Shown here one piece after another: positions 35,751-46,868 of a DNA stretch of 64,000 nt. The notes under the pieces are model-generated. The model did no database searches, was not told where the DNA came from, and saw only the letters and a list, made by a program, of their open reading frames with translations. Within the stretch, counting starts at the first letter, position 1, and the number at the start of each line of letters is the position of its first letter. Source of the DNA: Thermothielavioides terrestris NRRL 8126 (lineage: Eukaryota; Ascomycota; Sordariomycetes; Sordariales; Chaetomiaceae); assembly GCF_000226115.1 (NCBI RefSeq), contig NC_016459.1, positions 682,001 to 746,000 of the forward strand, read 5' to 3'. A program made the position numbers and the translations under genes.

Positions 35751-37610
35751 AATATATAATTATACGCGGGTCCGCCAGTTTCGGCGCTCACAGGGCAGTG
35801 CATCGACGGCGGCTGCCATTGTCCGGCAGCAAAATGGCAGTGTGCTCAAGTGACAGTTCCAACCCCGGCATAGGGACACCGGGGATGCAGCCTACGAAAC
35901 TCGGGGGGATGCTGTCCGGATCAACACATACAGAGTAATCCGATGAACTGCATGTAGGATCCAGTTCTACATTTACATAGCTGCTTCCCTCTCTTCCAGC
36001 ACTCAGGAGGAACCGTCTCTCCTAAAGGCGGCTGGGAAGTGCCTAAGAACATCGCCATCTTGTATTCAAAGACGAATCAATATCACCAGCACATCCCTGC
36101 ACCCTCAGTCACCGCAACTGGACCATGGTTCTCACTCCAAGCTTGTGAAGAAAGATCAACATCCCTGAATCACAACACTGTGCCTTGGAAACCCGTCGTA
36201 ATGCGCAGTGGGCATTGAGTTAGGTTATGGTTCGCCTCAGGGTCGTCCAGGTGTTACTTAATTACTCCAGCAGTAGCCAACCACGGACGTTGCTGTGCGC
36301 GTGGCAGATCAGCGAATTCTGCGCTGGCAAATCACACTGTTGTGCAAGGCTTTTTGGGGCGACACAATGGCATGTTGGAGTTACACAATAGCCAGTTCGG
36401 TATCCGAGGTCTTCTTGAGCGATATTGGTAGCAGACAGTTGTACCCGCGGCTCTCAAACCCGAGTACGAAGCCTAGAGTCCGCACATCGTGGTGGGCTCT
36501 TCAGTCTTGCGAAGAGAGGAACCCACTCTTGACGCCCTTTTGCTATCCTAACCCAGAAACGATGAGCGGCCAGTCTTGCTGCGCCAAAAACTGTATGCCC
36601 CTCCCCCAAAGTCGAAGATCACACCGCCCGCCCTTCACCTGGCCAAGGACAAGAGGCCCCTTGCACAGGATCCCGACAGGACCGAAAACCAGTTTGGTGC
36701 CAGGTACAGCTGCTGCCGGATGCTTGTATCGGTAGATTGGGGCGTAAGGACAGTGCTCTCTCCTCTTGGTAAAAGCCGCTCTCGGTAACCAGAGCGCGGC
36801 CGTGAAGCTGTTGGGACATGGGCTCCCTGATTGGTCGATGATGGCATGCCAGCGGCGGCATGTAAACTCAATGGCTGTGTTGTTGAAGTTGTCGCCGAGC
36901 TCTGACTGGAGGAACCTGTTCCGTCCGAAACTGCCAACAACGGCGATGAGCTAAAGGTCAAGCCATCTCGCCCAACGCCAGCTGAACAGGAGAGCAGATT
37001 GAATGCCACAACCGAGGTAACAAATCTGAGAAAATGCACGTACGTTGGGGTTGCGGCCTTTCTTCACCCGAACGGCGTTAACCTGCTGCCGAGTGAGGGT
37101 GACATTTTCGGCGGTGAGGGCTTCAAAAGCTCGAATAACATCTTGCCTAATGTTGCGGAAGAAGGCGCGGCAAGAACGGAAATGAGGTGCTGTGGAAGGA
37201 TTTCCTCTAGCTCGTAGTCAGTCAGCAGGTAAGAGTGCAGAAGGCGATGCCTGCAACCGTTCCGGTGAGCGTCCACCCAAGTCCACACAAGTCCACACAA
37301 GCACAAATGGAAGGTAATCTCAACCTTTGCTAGCCACTGCTAACTGCTTGTGGATTAATTACAGGCCCGGCTGCCACTGGCGAACAGTCAAAGCGCTCTC
37401 CCCTCAACTCAAGCCCTGTGTTTGGTGCTTTGTTCTGACAGGTCGTTTGCACCCCCGCGTCGAAAAAGAAGGCGAGAGAACCAACCAGATCACAAGCCCA
37501 GTGACACTTCGCATTCTGGCAGAAGCGTTGCTCTCTACTCTTGACCTTTTGAGCTTCACTTGCTTGCCTCACCCTTTCGACAGGCGGCCGCACACTACAC
37601 ACCATCAATC
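35751..37610. other. Intergenic region, no gene recognised
   Basis: About 1.9 kb with only short overlapping open frames. A tandem GTCCACACAA-like motif occurs near 37,275-37,300. Nothing else is supported. Confidence 0.45.
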
Positions 37611-38405
37611 ATGCCTCGAAAGACGACGACGCCGGAACCACGCGAGGCCGGTGCCAGCAGCGAACTGGCTGCAACTCCGGTTAATCCAGTCTCCGATTTA
37701 GCGCCCCCAAATGCCCACCGACGACGAGGGGTGCCAGGTCAGTTTCCGCCGGTTGAAACTGGGTGATGACTGGCTCTCGCACTACAGGATGGTCGACAGG
37801 TTACCTGAACCAGGCCAACAACAAGCGAATTGGACACATACGCCTGGGTCCCCGTCTGCGGCTCCAATGGCAATCTCGCAGAGCAAGTTCGGGCTCTTGG
37901 CCGCCTCCCATGGGATGACCTACAGCCTGCGGTCCGCGAACGGTTCAACCAGTGGCCCCCCGTTGCAAGACAGCTGTGGGAGTCAGAGCTCCAAGAGCAC
38001 CACGATGCCCTCATCCATCCGCGCCTGGATCTGGCACTATCTGGACGACAACCTGTTCTCATTTGCAGCTTCAGCGGACCTCGTCCGGTTCGCCTCGCCT
38101 GTCTGGGACCACGTGCGGGCCCTCCGCCACCACCTGAGTGGTACGTGCTGGGTGGGCTCTACATGCGCCTTTCCGACCAGAGGAAAATTGCTGACACCCT
38201 GCTCAAGTCTTGCGCGCTGGCCACGGGGACCTGTTCACGGCCAGCCACAGCAGATCGAGGAGGGCCAGGAGGCGGCCGGGAGCCGGGCAGAGGAAGCGGC
38301 CGAGATAAAGAAATGGCAGGGGTGAAGAAGAAGATGAGGAGGCAATTGCCGAAGACGGCTCGTGGTCGAGCCAGGAAAGGAGCGGGACGACGGCGGCGCA
38401 AGTAA
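37611..38405 (+). pseudogene. Decayed hypothetical gene
   Basis: Protein-like blocks lie in the right order but in shifting frames. The start is MPRKTTTPEPREAGASS at 37611. ELDTYAWVPVCGSN, VRALGRLPWDDLQPAVRERF and WPPVARQLWESELQEHHD follow at about 37,830-38,030. Next comes DDNLFSFAASADLVRFASPV in another frame at about 38,040-38,130. WYVLGGLYMRLSDQRKIADT then returns to the first frame, and a basic tail closes the region. A GT-AG intron with donor GTCAGT at 37,735 fits in part but does not restore the frame. Two compensating indels flank the middle block. The blocks together resemble a hypothetical protein; I cannot name the family. Confidence 0.4.
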
Positions 38406-39256
38406 AGGCCAGGAGGAAGATAGACGCTTGAGGAGCCCCCCTCCCCACCTCCTCGCCCTTCTCAAGCATCCACTTTTGTTTTCTTTCTCGCCCTCAACCC
38501 GACATTTTTCTTCTTTTCTCCTATGTTTCCTCCACTCTTTTGACTTTCCTCCCTGTCTTCCCCGCATTCCAGTTTCGTTTCACTTTGTGCACCCCTTTCA
38601 TCATCCTCCGTTCCCCCGTCAGATGCCAAAACATACTCTCCTAGGCCCTGTGCTCTGTGCAGTCACACTCTCTCCTCTACTTCCTGTGCTCCACCGGTAT
38701 CTGGCTGCCGTATCAGGCAGTCACACAATCAATCACCCATGATTGAGATTCTCACACGAAGCCTTCCACCCGTAAAGATTCTCGTAAATCAGATTTTGTC
38801 CTATGTAGAACTCTCCGCTTGGGCACATTGCTCAAGATCGACGGCTCGCCCACCATTTCCGCCCTTTTCCAGCTCAATCTCTCGGGGTCTCCACTGAAGC
38901 CAGATGCAGTGAAGTCCCAGAGTCCCAGCATCGCCGGGAGTAGCGGCATCCTAGCCGCAAACCAAAGGTGTGTTCCCGCGGTGGAGTGAAGTGGGAATGG
39001 ATGCAAAGGAAGGACACCGGTGGTCAGGGGGCCCCGCGATACGAGCCATAAACGCTGGAGTGGTTAGATGTGAGGAAATCCTGCCATAGTGCTGTTCTTC
39101 CTCCCCCCTGGGTGTGGGTGGTCGGCATTGGACCATCGACTGACGTATCGTTTCCGCCTGTTCCACCTAGAGATTCCTGGATCATTACAGGCTGGAAGAT
39201 CTAAACACGCACAACAAGCTGACCGAATCAACCTGTTCCACTCAGGAACCCTATCT
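38406..39256. other. Intergenic region with a pyrimidine-rich stretch
   Basis: About 850 bp. 38,440-38,620 is C/T-rich on the plus strand. No gene recognised. Confidence 0.45.
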
Positions 39257-40376
39257 CTAAAACAACACGCAGTATGCCTTGCAACGCCCCAGCTGATTTC
39301 CGCCCACGGCCTCTGGGCGTCGCAGCGTATAGAACGCCGGCCTGTCCTCGACATGCTGCAGGATCGGCAGCCCCTGTCCGCGCTTGTCCTTGTTGTAGAA
39401 GATCCTTGGCAGCCTCACTCGGATGTCGGTCTCCGCGGACAGTTCTTCGAGTGGCTTCATGATCTCGTTGAATCGTGTGGTAAATGACAGCATCGCGCTC
39501 GGGAAAAAGTCGATCTCGAGCGTTGTGAGGCCCGGCATGCGCTTCAGGAGCGCAACGTGGTCCCAGCCGTCGCCGCGGAAGTAGTTCCCCCTCATCAGCT
39601 GCGTGCAGTACTCGGCGCTGTCGGGGACCATGTGTGCGATCAGGTTGATGGACCGGATGGACGCGATGTTTTCTGGGTTGATCCAATCCAAGAAGGCGCC
39701 AAGTTCGGCAAAGCTGGCGAAGGAGAAGGTGGTAGAGCTGTAGAGAAAGTGGGCAACTTCTTGGTACCTACAACCGTCCTCGTCAGTGTTGCCGGCCTCT
39801 CGGTGCGAGACAACGAGGCGCTCGCTCATACGCAAACTTGCTGGTCCTCATCAAAGATGTCAAGTCCGCCAGTCTGGAACCACTCGACGCGTGACCGCCA
39901 GCGTCCGGGTTCCGGCGATATGTGGCGTCTTCGCATTCGTAATGCCCACAAGTCGGCTGGCAGTTGCCATCGGTGCGCTTCTTGCTCAGTAGACGTCGAG
40001 ACTGCAGCTCGCTCGGCATCTTCCGGCGTGACACGGCCGGGCAGAAGATGTGGTGCCTGGTGCCGGCATCCTGCAGTATCAGGGAGTAGATGATGTGCCG
40101 GATATCAAAGGGGAGGGAGAAGAACAGCGGGACATCGGCCGGCGCAGAGCAGCCGATCTCGATTCTCCGGCGGGCCGGATTGTGTCCTGTGAGATCTGCT
40201 GGCCAGACAATTGGCGAGACAACGGGCGGTGGTGGGTGGGTTCCTGGCGGCGCGGACCGGGCCGGCTGCCGTTTGCGCGGATGGCGGCAGCTCCTGCTGC
40301 GAATCGTCAAGCCCGGGACGCAAGAGACGTTCAGCATTGCGCTCTGTGGGAGGGCGGGAGAACTTGGAATCGGCAT
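39257..40376 (-). CDS. Hypothetical protein, DUF7730-like
   Basis: A 351-residue protein from two exons (40376-39832, 39767-39257) joined at an Ala codon through a 64-nt intron (GTATGAG donor, GTTGTAG acceptor). The fungal pattern is clear: LFFSLPFDIRHIIYSLILQD, then SLMRTSKFAYQEVAHFLYSS, TTFSFASFAELGAFLDWINP and ASIRSINLIAHM. This is the layout of the large family of cytosolic 'LP-x-E/D-I-R-x2-IY' proteins annotated as DUF7730 or F-box-like, whose biochemical role is unknown. The first 80 residues are basic and Pro-rich and may not all be translated. The end (AYCVLF) lacks the usual family C-terminus, so a small truncation is possible. Confidence 0.6.
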
Positions 40377-41624
40377 GGTCGCTGTGCGAAGGTGAAGGTG
40401 AATTTATCTCGAGCTAATGTCGGGTCTCCGGAAATCGGGAACGCTTCGCAGTTAAATACCAGAGACGGGTGCACGAGTTCGCTGCCGATTTAAGTTCATG
40501 TGGGGCGACAGCGCCACGTTGTTGTCACCCGTCATGTGCTGTTCCTGCCTAAGTTGACTGGGTCTCGAGGTTTTGGGCAGCGGAGGTCAGCAGGCAGCCG
40601 CCCAACCGCCCACTGCAGCCTTACTTCCATTGAACAGGAACGGGCAGGCCACCTGCAGTTGAGTCAGATGGAACCGCATTGGGCAACTCAGAACCGGTTG
40701 GGCAACTGAGCCTCGTGAAACCTTCATTTGAGAAAGCTCGCTCTTACTGCACAAGGGTAGGAGCTGCTTTTGTTCACTGGAAGTTATTGAATGCCCCGCT
40801 TCCACTCTGACGGCCAGCATTTACCAGCATTCGAATGTCACAATAACTGCAATATGTAACGCGACAATGGAGGGAACGGCAAGGAGTCGCGTTTCACATG
40901 GCGTATAGGGTCCCCCTTGCCCTTGATGGAAAGGTCGTCATTTTTGGATGAAAACATGGCAAGAAGCTAAATTATTCACAGCACTCAAACTGCGGTTTTG
41001 CACACTCACTTAACGACCCCATCACGTCCAATGTGCTAACAGCAGCAGGGCACTTAAATGCACCCTCGCGAAGATTAATCACCCTGCGCTCCGTTTATGA
41101 TAAAACAATGCAGCAGAAACAGTGTGCATCATAAGACGGCAAAGAAACGGAATAGTCGGCACTGAGCGGGAAGTCGCCATTCTGAGGACCGAGATACCAC
41201 GAGTTCTCTTCTGTAAAGGCAAAGTATTCTCCGCCAGCCGCATAGGTGCCATTGCTCCAGTTAGGTATTCCATCGACGATCCCGGCGAGGAGGGCCGCAG
41301 GCTGCGAACTGCTACTAATCTGCTTGGTATTCATCAGTCTGTTCCATGTTTCGTCCCGGAATTAAAACCATGTGAGCCTGTCGTGTTGTGGCCGCTACTG
41401 ATCCTCTCCTCGCCTTGTTTTTCCCTTTTTTGGACACTCGCCATATGATGGACCTGTGACGTCAATGACACCGTGCCGGCCGTGGGATCCATCGACACGA
41501 GCCAGCTGTTCGTGCAATTTGAAAGCCAAATACATGGCGCACTATACCGTGTAGTCTCCAAACCCCGTCCACCCGGGCAGTTGGCCGGTCTGCTCTGCGT
41601 AAACCGCCCGCGAACCTCGAGCTC
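40377..41624. other. Intergenic, upstream region of the molybdoenzyme gene
   Basis: About 1.25 kb between divergent genes. No gene recognised. It must hold the promoter of the molybdopterin oxidoreductase, but I could not single out an operator. Confidence 0.45.
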
Positions 41625-44600
41625 ATGGATTGTTTCGCAGCCCCTGCGATTCGGACCCGGGATGCAATCGAGGACATCTGGGGTCCCCGGACACCGTACA
41701 AAGACGAATGGCCCACCCGGGTCGATTATGCTCTAGATGAGGAGCCCGAAGCTTGGGTCCAGAGCGCATGTGTGCTGTGCAGGTGCGTTTGGACCGAGCT
41801 CTCTGTTCCTGCAGTTCGTGGAGCGTGGCTGACAAATGGCCGGAACCCGTGAAGCAATGGCTGCGGCCTGGACATCGGCGTCAAGGATGGCAGGGTTGTT
41901 GGGGTCAGGGGCAGGGCTACCGACCGTGTAAACAAGGGCCGCTTGGGGCCGAAGGGCCTGACTGGGTAAGCAGCTTGCTACTGGCCCCGGCGCTGGCTGT
42001 TGCTCACGACCCGCGCACGACACAGGTGGAAGGCAATTCACAGCAAGGACCGCTTGACCTATCCCATGGTGCGGAAGAACGGCCGGCTGGAACGGGCGAC
42101 GTGGGATGAGGCGATGGGCCTCATCGTGGCCAAGTCAAAGGAGTTGCAGAAACACCTCACTAACCACAGCATCGCTTTCTACACCAGCGGCCAGCTGTTC
42201 CTGGAGGAGTACTATGCCCTGGCGCTCGTGGGTAAGGCCGGGCTTCACACTCTCCACATGTGAGAGGATCCCCGTTCACCTACTATGAGACTGGAACAGG
42301 CGGCCTGACACTGTGAACCGGTTCCAGGGACGGAAACACGCGACTATGCACGGCCACGGCCGCCGCCTCGATGCGGGAATCTTTCGGCTCTGACGGGCAG
42401 CCGGGCTCCTATGCTGACATTGACTACACTGATTGCCTCTTCATGGTGGGACACAACACCGCAACGACGCAAACCGTTCTGTGGTCGAGGATCCTGGACC
42501 GTCTGGAAGGGCCACTCCCCCCAAAGCTCGTCGTGGTGGACCCTAGACTGTCCGAGACGGCCCGCAAAGCGACTCTGCACCTGGCGCCGCGGGTGGGCAC
42601 CAACCTCGCGTTGCTGAACGGAATCCAGCACCTCATGTTCAAGAATGGATGGATCGACGAGGATTACGTGTCCAAGCACGTCATCGGTCGAAGCGAATCG
42701 GAGAAGGTGGTCGGTGAGTACGACCCCGACACCGTCGAGAAAGTCACCGGCGTGCCGGTCAAGCAACTGGAAGAGGCGGCGCGCATCATCGGGACGGCGA
42801 AGAGCTTGGTGTCGACGGCGCTCCAAGGCGTGTACCAGTCCAACCAGGCGACCGCCAGCGCATGCCAGATCAACAACATCAACCTCCTGCGGGGCATGAT
42901 TGGCAAGCCTGGCTGTGGGATCCTGCAGATGAACGGCCAGCCGACGGCCCAGAACAACCGCGAGGCCGGATGCGACGGCGAGTTTCCTGGCTTCCGCAAC
43001 CATCAGAACCCAACCCATATGAAGGAGCTGGCAGAACTGTGGAACATCGACCCAATCCACGTGCCACACTGGAATGAGCCGACGCATGTGCAAAACCTGC
43101 TCAACTACATCGAAAGCGGCTCGGTCAGGATGTTCTGGATCAGCGGGACCAACCCGCTCGTCAGTCTGCCGAACTTGACCCGCATCCGCAACCTGTTGAC
43201 GCAGCCCGGCTTGTTTGTCGTGTGCCAGGACATCTACATGACGGAAACCGCCGCGATCGCCGACGTCGTGCTCCCCGCGGCGCAGTGGGGCGAGAAGACG
43301 GGCTGCTTCACCAACGCGGACCGCACCGTCCACATCTCGCACAAGGCCGTCGAACCGCCGGGCGAGTGCAAGTCGGACTTGGACATCTTCCTCGACTACG
43401 CCAAGAGAATGGGTTTCAAGGACAAGGACGGAAACGACCTGATCCCCTGGACGACGCCAGAGGAGGTGTTCGAGGCCTGGAAAAAGGTGTCGGCCGGGCG
43501 GCCGTGCGACTACACCGGACTGAGCTACGAGCGCCTCACGGGGGGGTCGGGCATCCAGTGGCCCTGCAACGAGAAGAATCCGCAGGGCACGGAGCGGCTG
43601 TACACGGACGGCGTCTTCCCCACTGACATTGACTACTGCGAGAGCTTCGGCCACGACCCCGAGACCGGGGCGCCGTACACAAAGCAGCAGTACATGTCCA
43701 TGAACCCAGCGGGCCGAGCCATCCTCAAAGCGTGCCACTACTCGCCGCCGCTCGAGGAGCCGGACGAAGAATTCCCGCTGAGACTCTCGACGGGCCGGAA
43801 GGTCCACCAATTCCACACCAGAACCAAGACGGGCCGGACGGCACTGCAGAAAGCGTGCCCGGAGCCCGAGGTCAGGGTGTCGGAGAAGGACGCCGCCAGT
43901 GCCGGAGTCTCGGACGGCGAGATGGTGATTGTGCGGTCAAGGCGCGGGGCAGTGGAGCTGAAGTGCAGCGTCGGGGGCATCGCCGAGGGGCAGGTCTTCG
44001 TCCCTTTCCACTTCGGGTACTGGGATTCGCAAGACGGGCGTGCCAGAGCGGCGAACGAGCTCACCTTCGGTAAGCACCCAAGGCTACACCACCGCCCAGC
44101 GTGCACTTTGGTTTCAGCGCTCACTCACCCTCCGCGCAGACCGCTGGGACCCCATCTCCAAGCAACCCTACTTCAAGTCCGGCGCCGTGCGGCTCGAGAA
44201 AATCCCCTCGCCAACCAGCACCAACACGAGCACCGGCGCGCCGCACATCCGCGAGCAGCACTCCGACGCCATCCGCAAAGCCGCCGCCAAATCCGCGGCC
44301 GCCACCACCGCCAGCGCGAGCGCGAGCGACCTGGCCGCCGGCCGCGAGCGGCAGCTCGAGCATTGGCTGGGCGAGACGTACGAGACAGCCGCGCAGCTGG
44401 AGCAAATCTACACGACACTGCTGCCGTCGCTGATCGACGACCTCGAGGTGGAGGCCGGCCTGCGCGTGCTGCGGCGCATCGGCGAGGATATGCGGGCCGC
44501 GCTTGCGCCGCACGCGCGGCGTCACGGCTACGATGTGGAGGACCGCCTGCGCAGCGGCAGTAGCAGGCGGCGAGCGGCGCAGGCGCTGCGCGACGCGCTG

Positions 44601-44870
44601 TTCCCGCCCGATCGGGAGAGCGAGACGACCGCCCGGCGCTCGCCCCTCGAGGTTCTCCGCGCCCTGCAGGCGCTGGCCGTGTACCTGGCGCACATCGAAG
44701 TCGGGCTGACGGCGCTGCTGCCGGCCGCGCAGGCGCTGTGGGACGAGGCGTTTGTTGAGGCGGTGATCAAGGCGCAGGGCTGTCTCGACCGCATGCAGGG
44801 CTGGGTGCGGCACCAGGTGAAGGTGCGCAGTCCGCAGACGCTGGTGGTGCCGGTCAGGAAGGAGGAATAG
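41625..44870 (+). CDS. DMSO-reductase-family molybdopterin oxidoreductase (formate dehydrogenase/assimilatory nitrate reductase-like)
   Basis: A 991-residue prokaryote-type molybdoenzyme in five exons (41625-41782, 41855-41965, 42026-42259, 42328-44069, 44140-44870); all four introns are GT-AG, 60-72 nt, and every junction restores the family sequence. The N-terminal iron-sulfur motif is C49-x2-C52-x3-C56; the usual fourth Cys in GRLCxKG is Gly here (NKGRLGPKGL), while the conserved Lys remains. NTRLC with Cys175 matches the Mo-ligating Cys of Nas/Nap-type enzymes, followed by GSDGQPGSYADID. Further landmarks are LFMVGHN, KLVVVDPRLSETA, WISGTNPLVSLPN, DVVLPAAQWGEKTGCFTNADR, LRLSTGRKVHQFHT and FVPFHFGYWD. 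A helical tail of about 230 residues (from about 44,180) replaces a redox domain. No signal peptide or NAD/FAD domain is seen, so the electron partner and substrate are unknown. Bis-MGD and MobA dependence are inferred from the family and from the neighbouring genes. Confidence 0.93.
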
Positions 44871-45521
44871 GTGATGGGAGATGGAAATGGGGTTGTTGAT
44901 GGGGCGATTGGTGTCTGAATGTAGTTGGGCTCGTTGTTATTGTCTGCCGTTTCTGATGCTCCGCTGTTTTGTCGAAGACGACTTAAAGCAGGCCTGAGCC
45001 AGCCAAACCGCTACGCTATCGAATTATTACTGATCTTGCTCGAACGCACCCATGATGAGAAGCTAGAAGGTTGATCTTCCACATAGTCACCCGCTCGTAT
45101 CACAGCCCGACTAGCTATGAGTTGCATGCTTGCTTGCGGTGCTCTGTCCCCGCCAACCAAGGACCCTAGCTATGCCTCTACCAGCCAGCAGCGGATCACC
45201 ACGCCTGAACGCGATTTAGGCACGCTAAAAAGCAGGGTTTGAGAGACATATTCGAACCAAGGCAGTTGCGTCATGATTACGTACGAGAATCGACGAGCAG
45301 ACTCGCGTCCGGTCCGAATCCGGACGCGTCTGGGAAACCGGAATTGCGGCTCTGTGGTGATTCAAGTGAGCGGACGGTGATTACGATTCAACTCGGTCGA
45401 GAAAGTCGATACCTGCTGCGCTGCCGTTTTGGTGGGCCTTCCCAACAGTCCTTGAATTGTCTCCCACCTGACAGCCACTAGACCAGAGTCACACCTCAGC
45501 CTCCTCAACCGTTGGCCTAAG
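44871..45521. other. Intergenic between molybdoenzyme and moeA genes
   Basis: 650 bp holding the 3' UTR of one gene and the promoter of the next, both on the plus strand. No gene recognised. Confidence 0.5.
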
Positions 45522-46868
45522 ATGACACTGTCCTACGCAGCTGGACTTGCAAAAGTCCTTGAGGTTGCTCGCCAACAACACAACACCCGTCAGAAGCCTG
45601 AAGAGAATGTGCCGTTACAGGACGCTATCGGTGGCGTGCCGGCAAGAGCCGTTCTCAGCCCCAGGTCGATTCCGGAGTACGATACTTCGGCCATGGACGG
45701 GTACGCCATCCGCTCCCATGACACGACCACGGCGTCTCCAGACACGCCGGTGGTATTTAGGGTAATGGGCACCGTGGCGGCGGGAGACGAGCCCGAAAAT
45801 GGCTTAGACGCCGGGCCAGAAGACGGGGTACCCCCTTGCGTGGAGATCATGACGGGCGCGATATTCCCCGAGGGCTACGACGCCTGTGTGAAAGTGGAAG
45901 ACACGGTCGCCGTGCGAGGACCTGATGGCCGCTGTGCTGGCTGCATTGCCGTCACGAGACGAATTTTATCAGGCGAAAACAAACGCTTCGCTGGAAGCGA
46001 TATCCGTCAGGGACACGCCGTGCTGAAGCAAGGGGACACCGTCCAACCAGCCCACATCCTGCCCCTGGCATCTCTTGGCGTCGCCGAAGTTCCGTTAGTT
46101 CGGAGAGCTCGCGTGGGCGTATGGTCGACGGGGAAGGAGATGACGAACGGAAAGGCTGGCACCAAGGATGCGAACGGCCCGTATCTCACGGCGGCAATCA
46201 AAGAGATGGGGTTGGAGGCCGAGTTCCTGGGCGTGCTGGATGACGACCTGGCCACTTTACGCAGCCACATCCGCAAGGCAGCAGACGCTGAACGGTACGA
46301 CCTGCTCCTGACGAGCGGCGCAGTGTCGAAGGGCAGGTTCGACTACATTCGGGCCGCCCTGGACGAGATGGGGACTGAGATCATGTTTCACGGGTTGTAC
46401 ATCCGGCCGGGGCATCCTGTGCTTTTCGGCTTGGTCCCCAGCAAGGAAAGCAAGGCAGCATTCTTCGGCCTGCCGGGAAACCCTGGGGCCGCCGCTGCGT
46501 GCTTCAGGCTTCTGACTGTGCCGTATCTCCGAGCACTTCAAGGACAGCCTCAGGAGCAGCCTATTTGGGCGAGCTTACGGCAGAGAACCGACAAGCGGCA
46601 GGACGCGCACAGCTGTGCCTCCAAGCAGAACAGGGACATTTTCCGCCACGGCGTCCTCTCGACGTCACCCAGCGGGGGCCTGTTCGCCGAAGCCAGCAAC
46701 GAGCAGAGCCCCGCGAAACTGGGCCCCTTCCGAGCCGCCAACTGCTGGATTCGGTTCCGGCCCGAGCCCGACTCAATACCCCCCGGGACCGACAGCCTCC
46801 CGCTCGTCGAATGCTACCCCATCTCGCCGACAGGCGCCATCCGCCTCGCACCCTGCCTCCCCAACTGA
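45522..46868 (+). CDS. moeA: Stand-alone MoeA-type molybdopterin molybdenumtransferase
   Basis: A 448-residue single-exon enzyme that would insert molybdate into adenylylated molybdopterin. Motifs are SIPEYDTSAMDGYAI (Asp54 onward; the MoeA SAMDGYA signature), VMGTVAAGDEP, EIMTGAIFPEGYDACVKVED, GVWSTGKEM, LLLTSGAVSKGRFDYI (the GGVSxGxxD loop with its Asp) and FFGLPGNPGAAAACF. The usual fungal housekeeping enzyme CnxE is a larger fusion of MogA-like and MoeA-like domains. This protein is bacterial in size and has only the MoeA part. It lies 650 bp behind the molybdoenzyme gene on the same strand and its last 96 nt overlap the 3' end of mobA on the other strand. It probably serves the neighbouring molybdoenzyme. 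Confidence 0.92.
   Translation: MTLSYAAGLAKVLEVARQQHNTRQKPEENVPLQDAIGGVPARAVLSPRSIPEYDTSAMDGYAIRSHDTTTASPDTPVVFRVMGTVAAGDEPENGLDAGPEDGVPPCVEIMTGAIFPEGYDACVKVEDTVAVRGPDGRCAGCIAVTRRILSGENKRFAGSDIRQGHAVLKQGDTVQPAHILPLASLGVAEVPLVRRARVGVWSTGKEMTNGKAGTKDANGPYLTAAIKEMGLEAEFLGVLDDDLATLRSHIRKAADAERYDLLLTSGAVSKGRFDYIRAALDEMGTEIMFHGLYIRPGHPVLFGLVPSKESKAAFFGLPGNPGAAAACFRLLTVPYLRALQGQPQEQPIWASLRQRTDKRQDAHSCASKQNRDIFRHGVLSTSPSGGLFAEASNEQSPAKLGPFRAANCWIRFRPEPDSIPPGTDSLPLVECYPISPTGAIRLAPCLPN

Noticed and set aside
42344..43816. 490-codon open frame on the minus strand opposite the molybdoenzyme
   Set aside because: The plus strand carries all conserved motifs of the family and precise introns; the antisense frame is a GC-rich shadow with no domain.
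45230..45320. Possible tRNA (GGTTCGAAT box B on the minus strand)
   Set aside because: The bases flanking the loop do not form a T-stem and no acceptor stem or A box fits.
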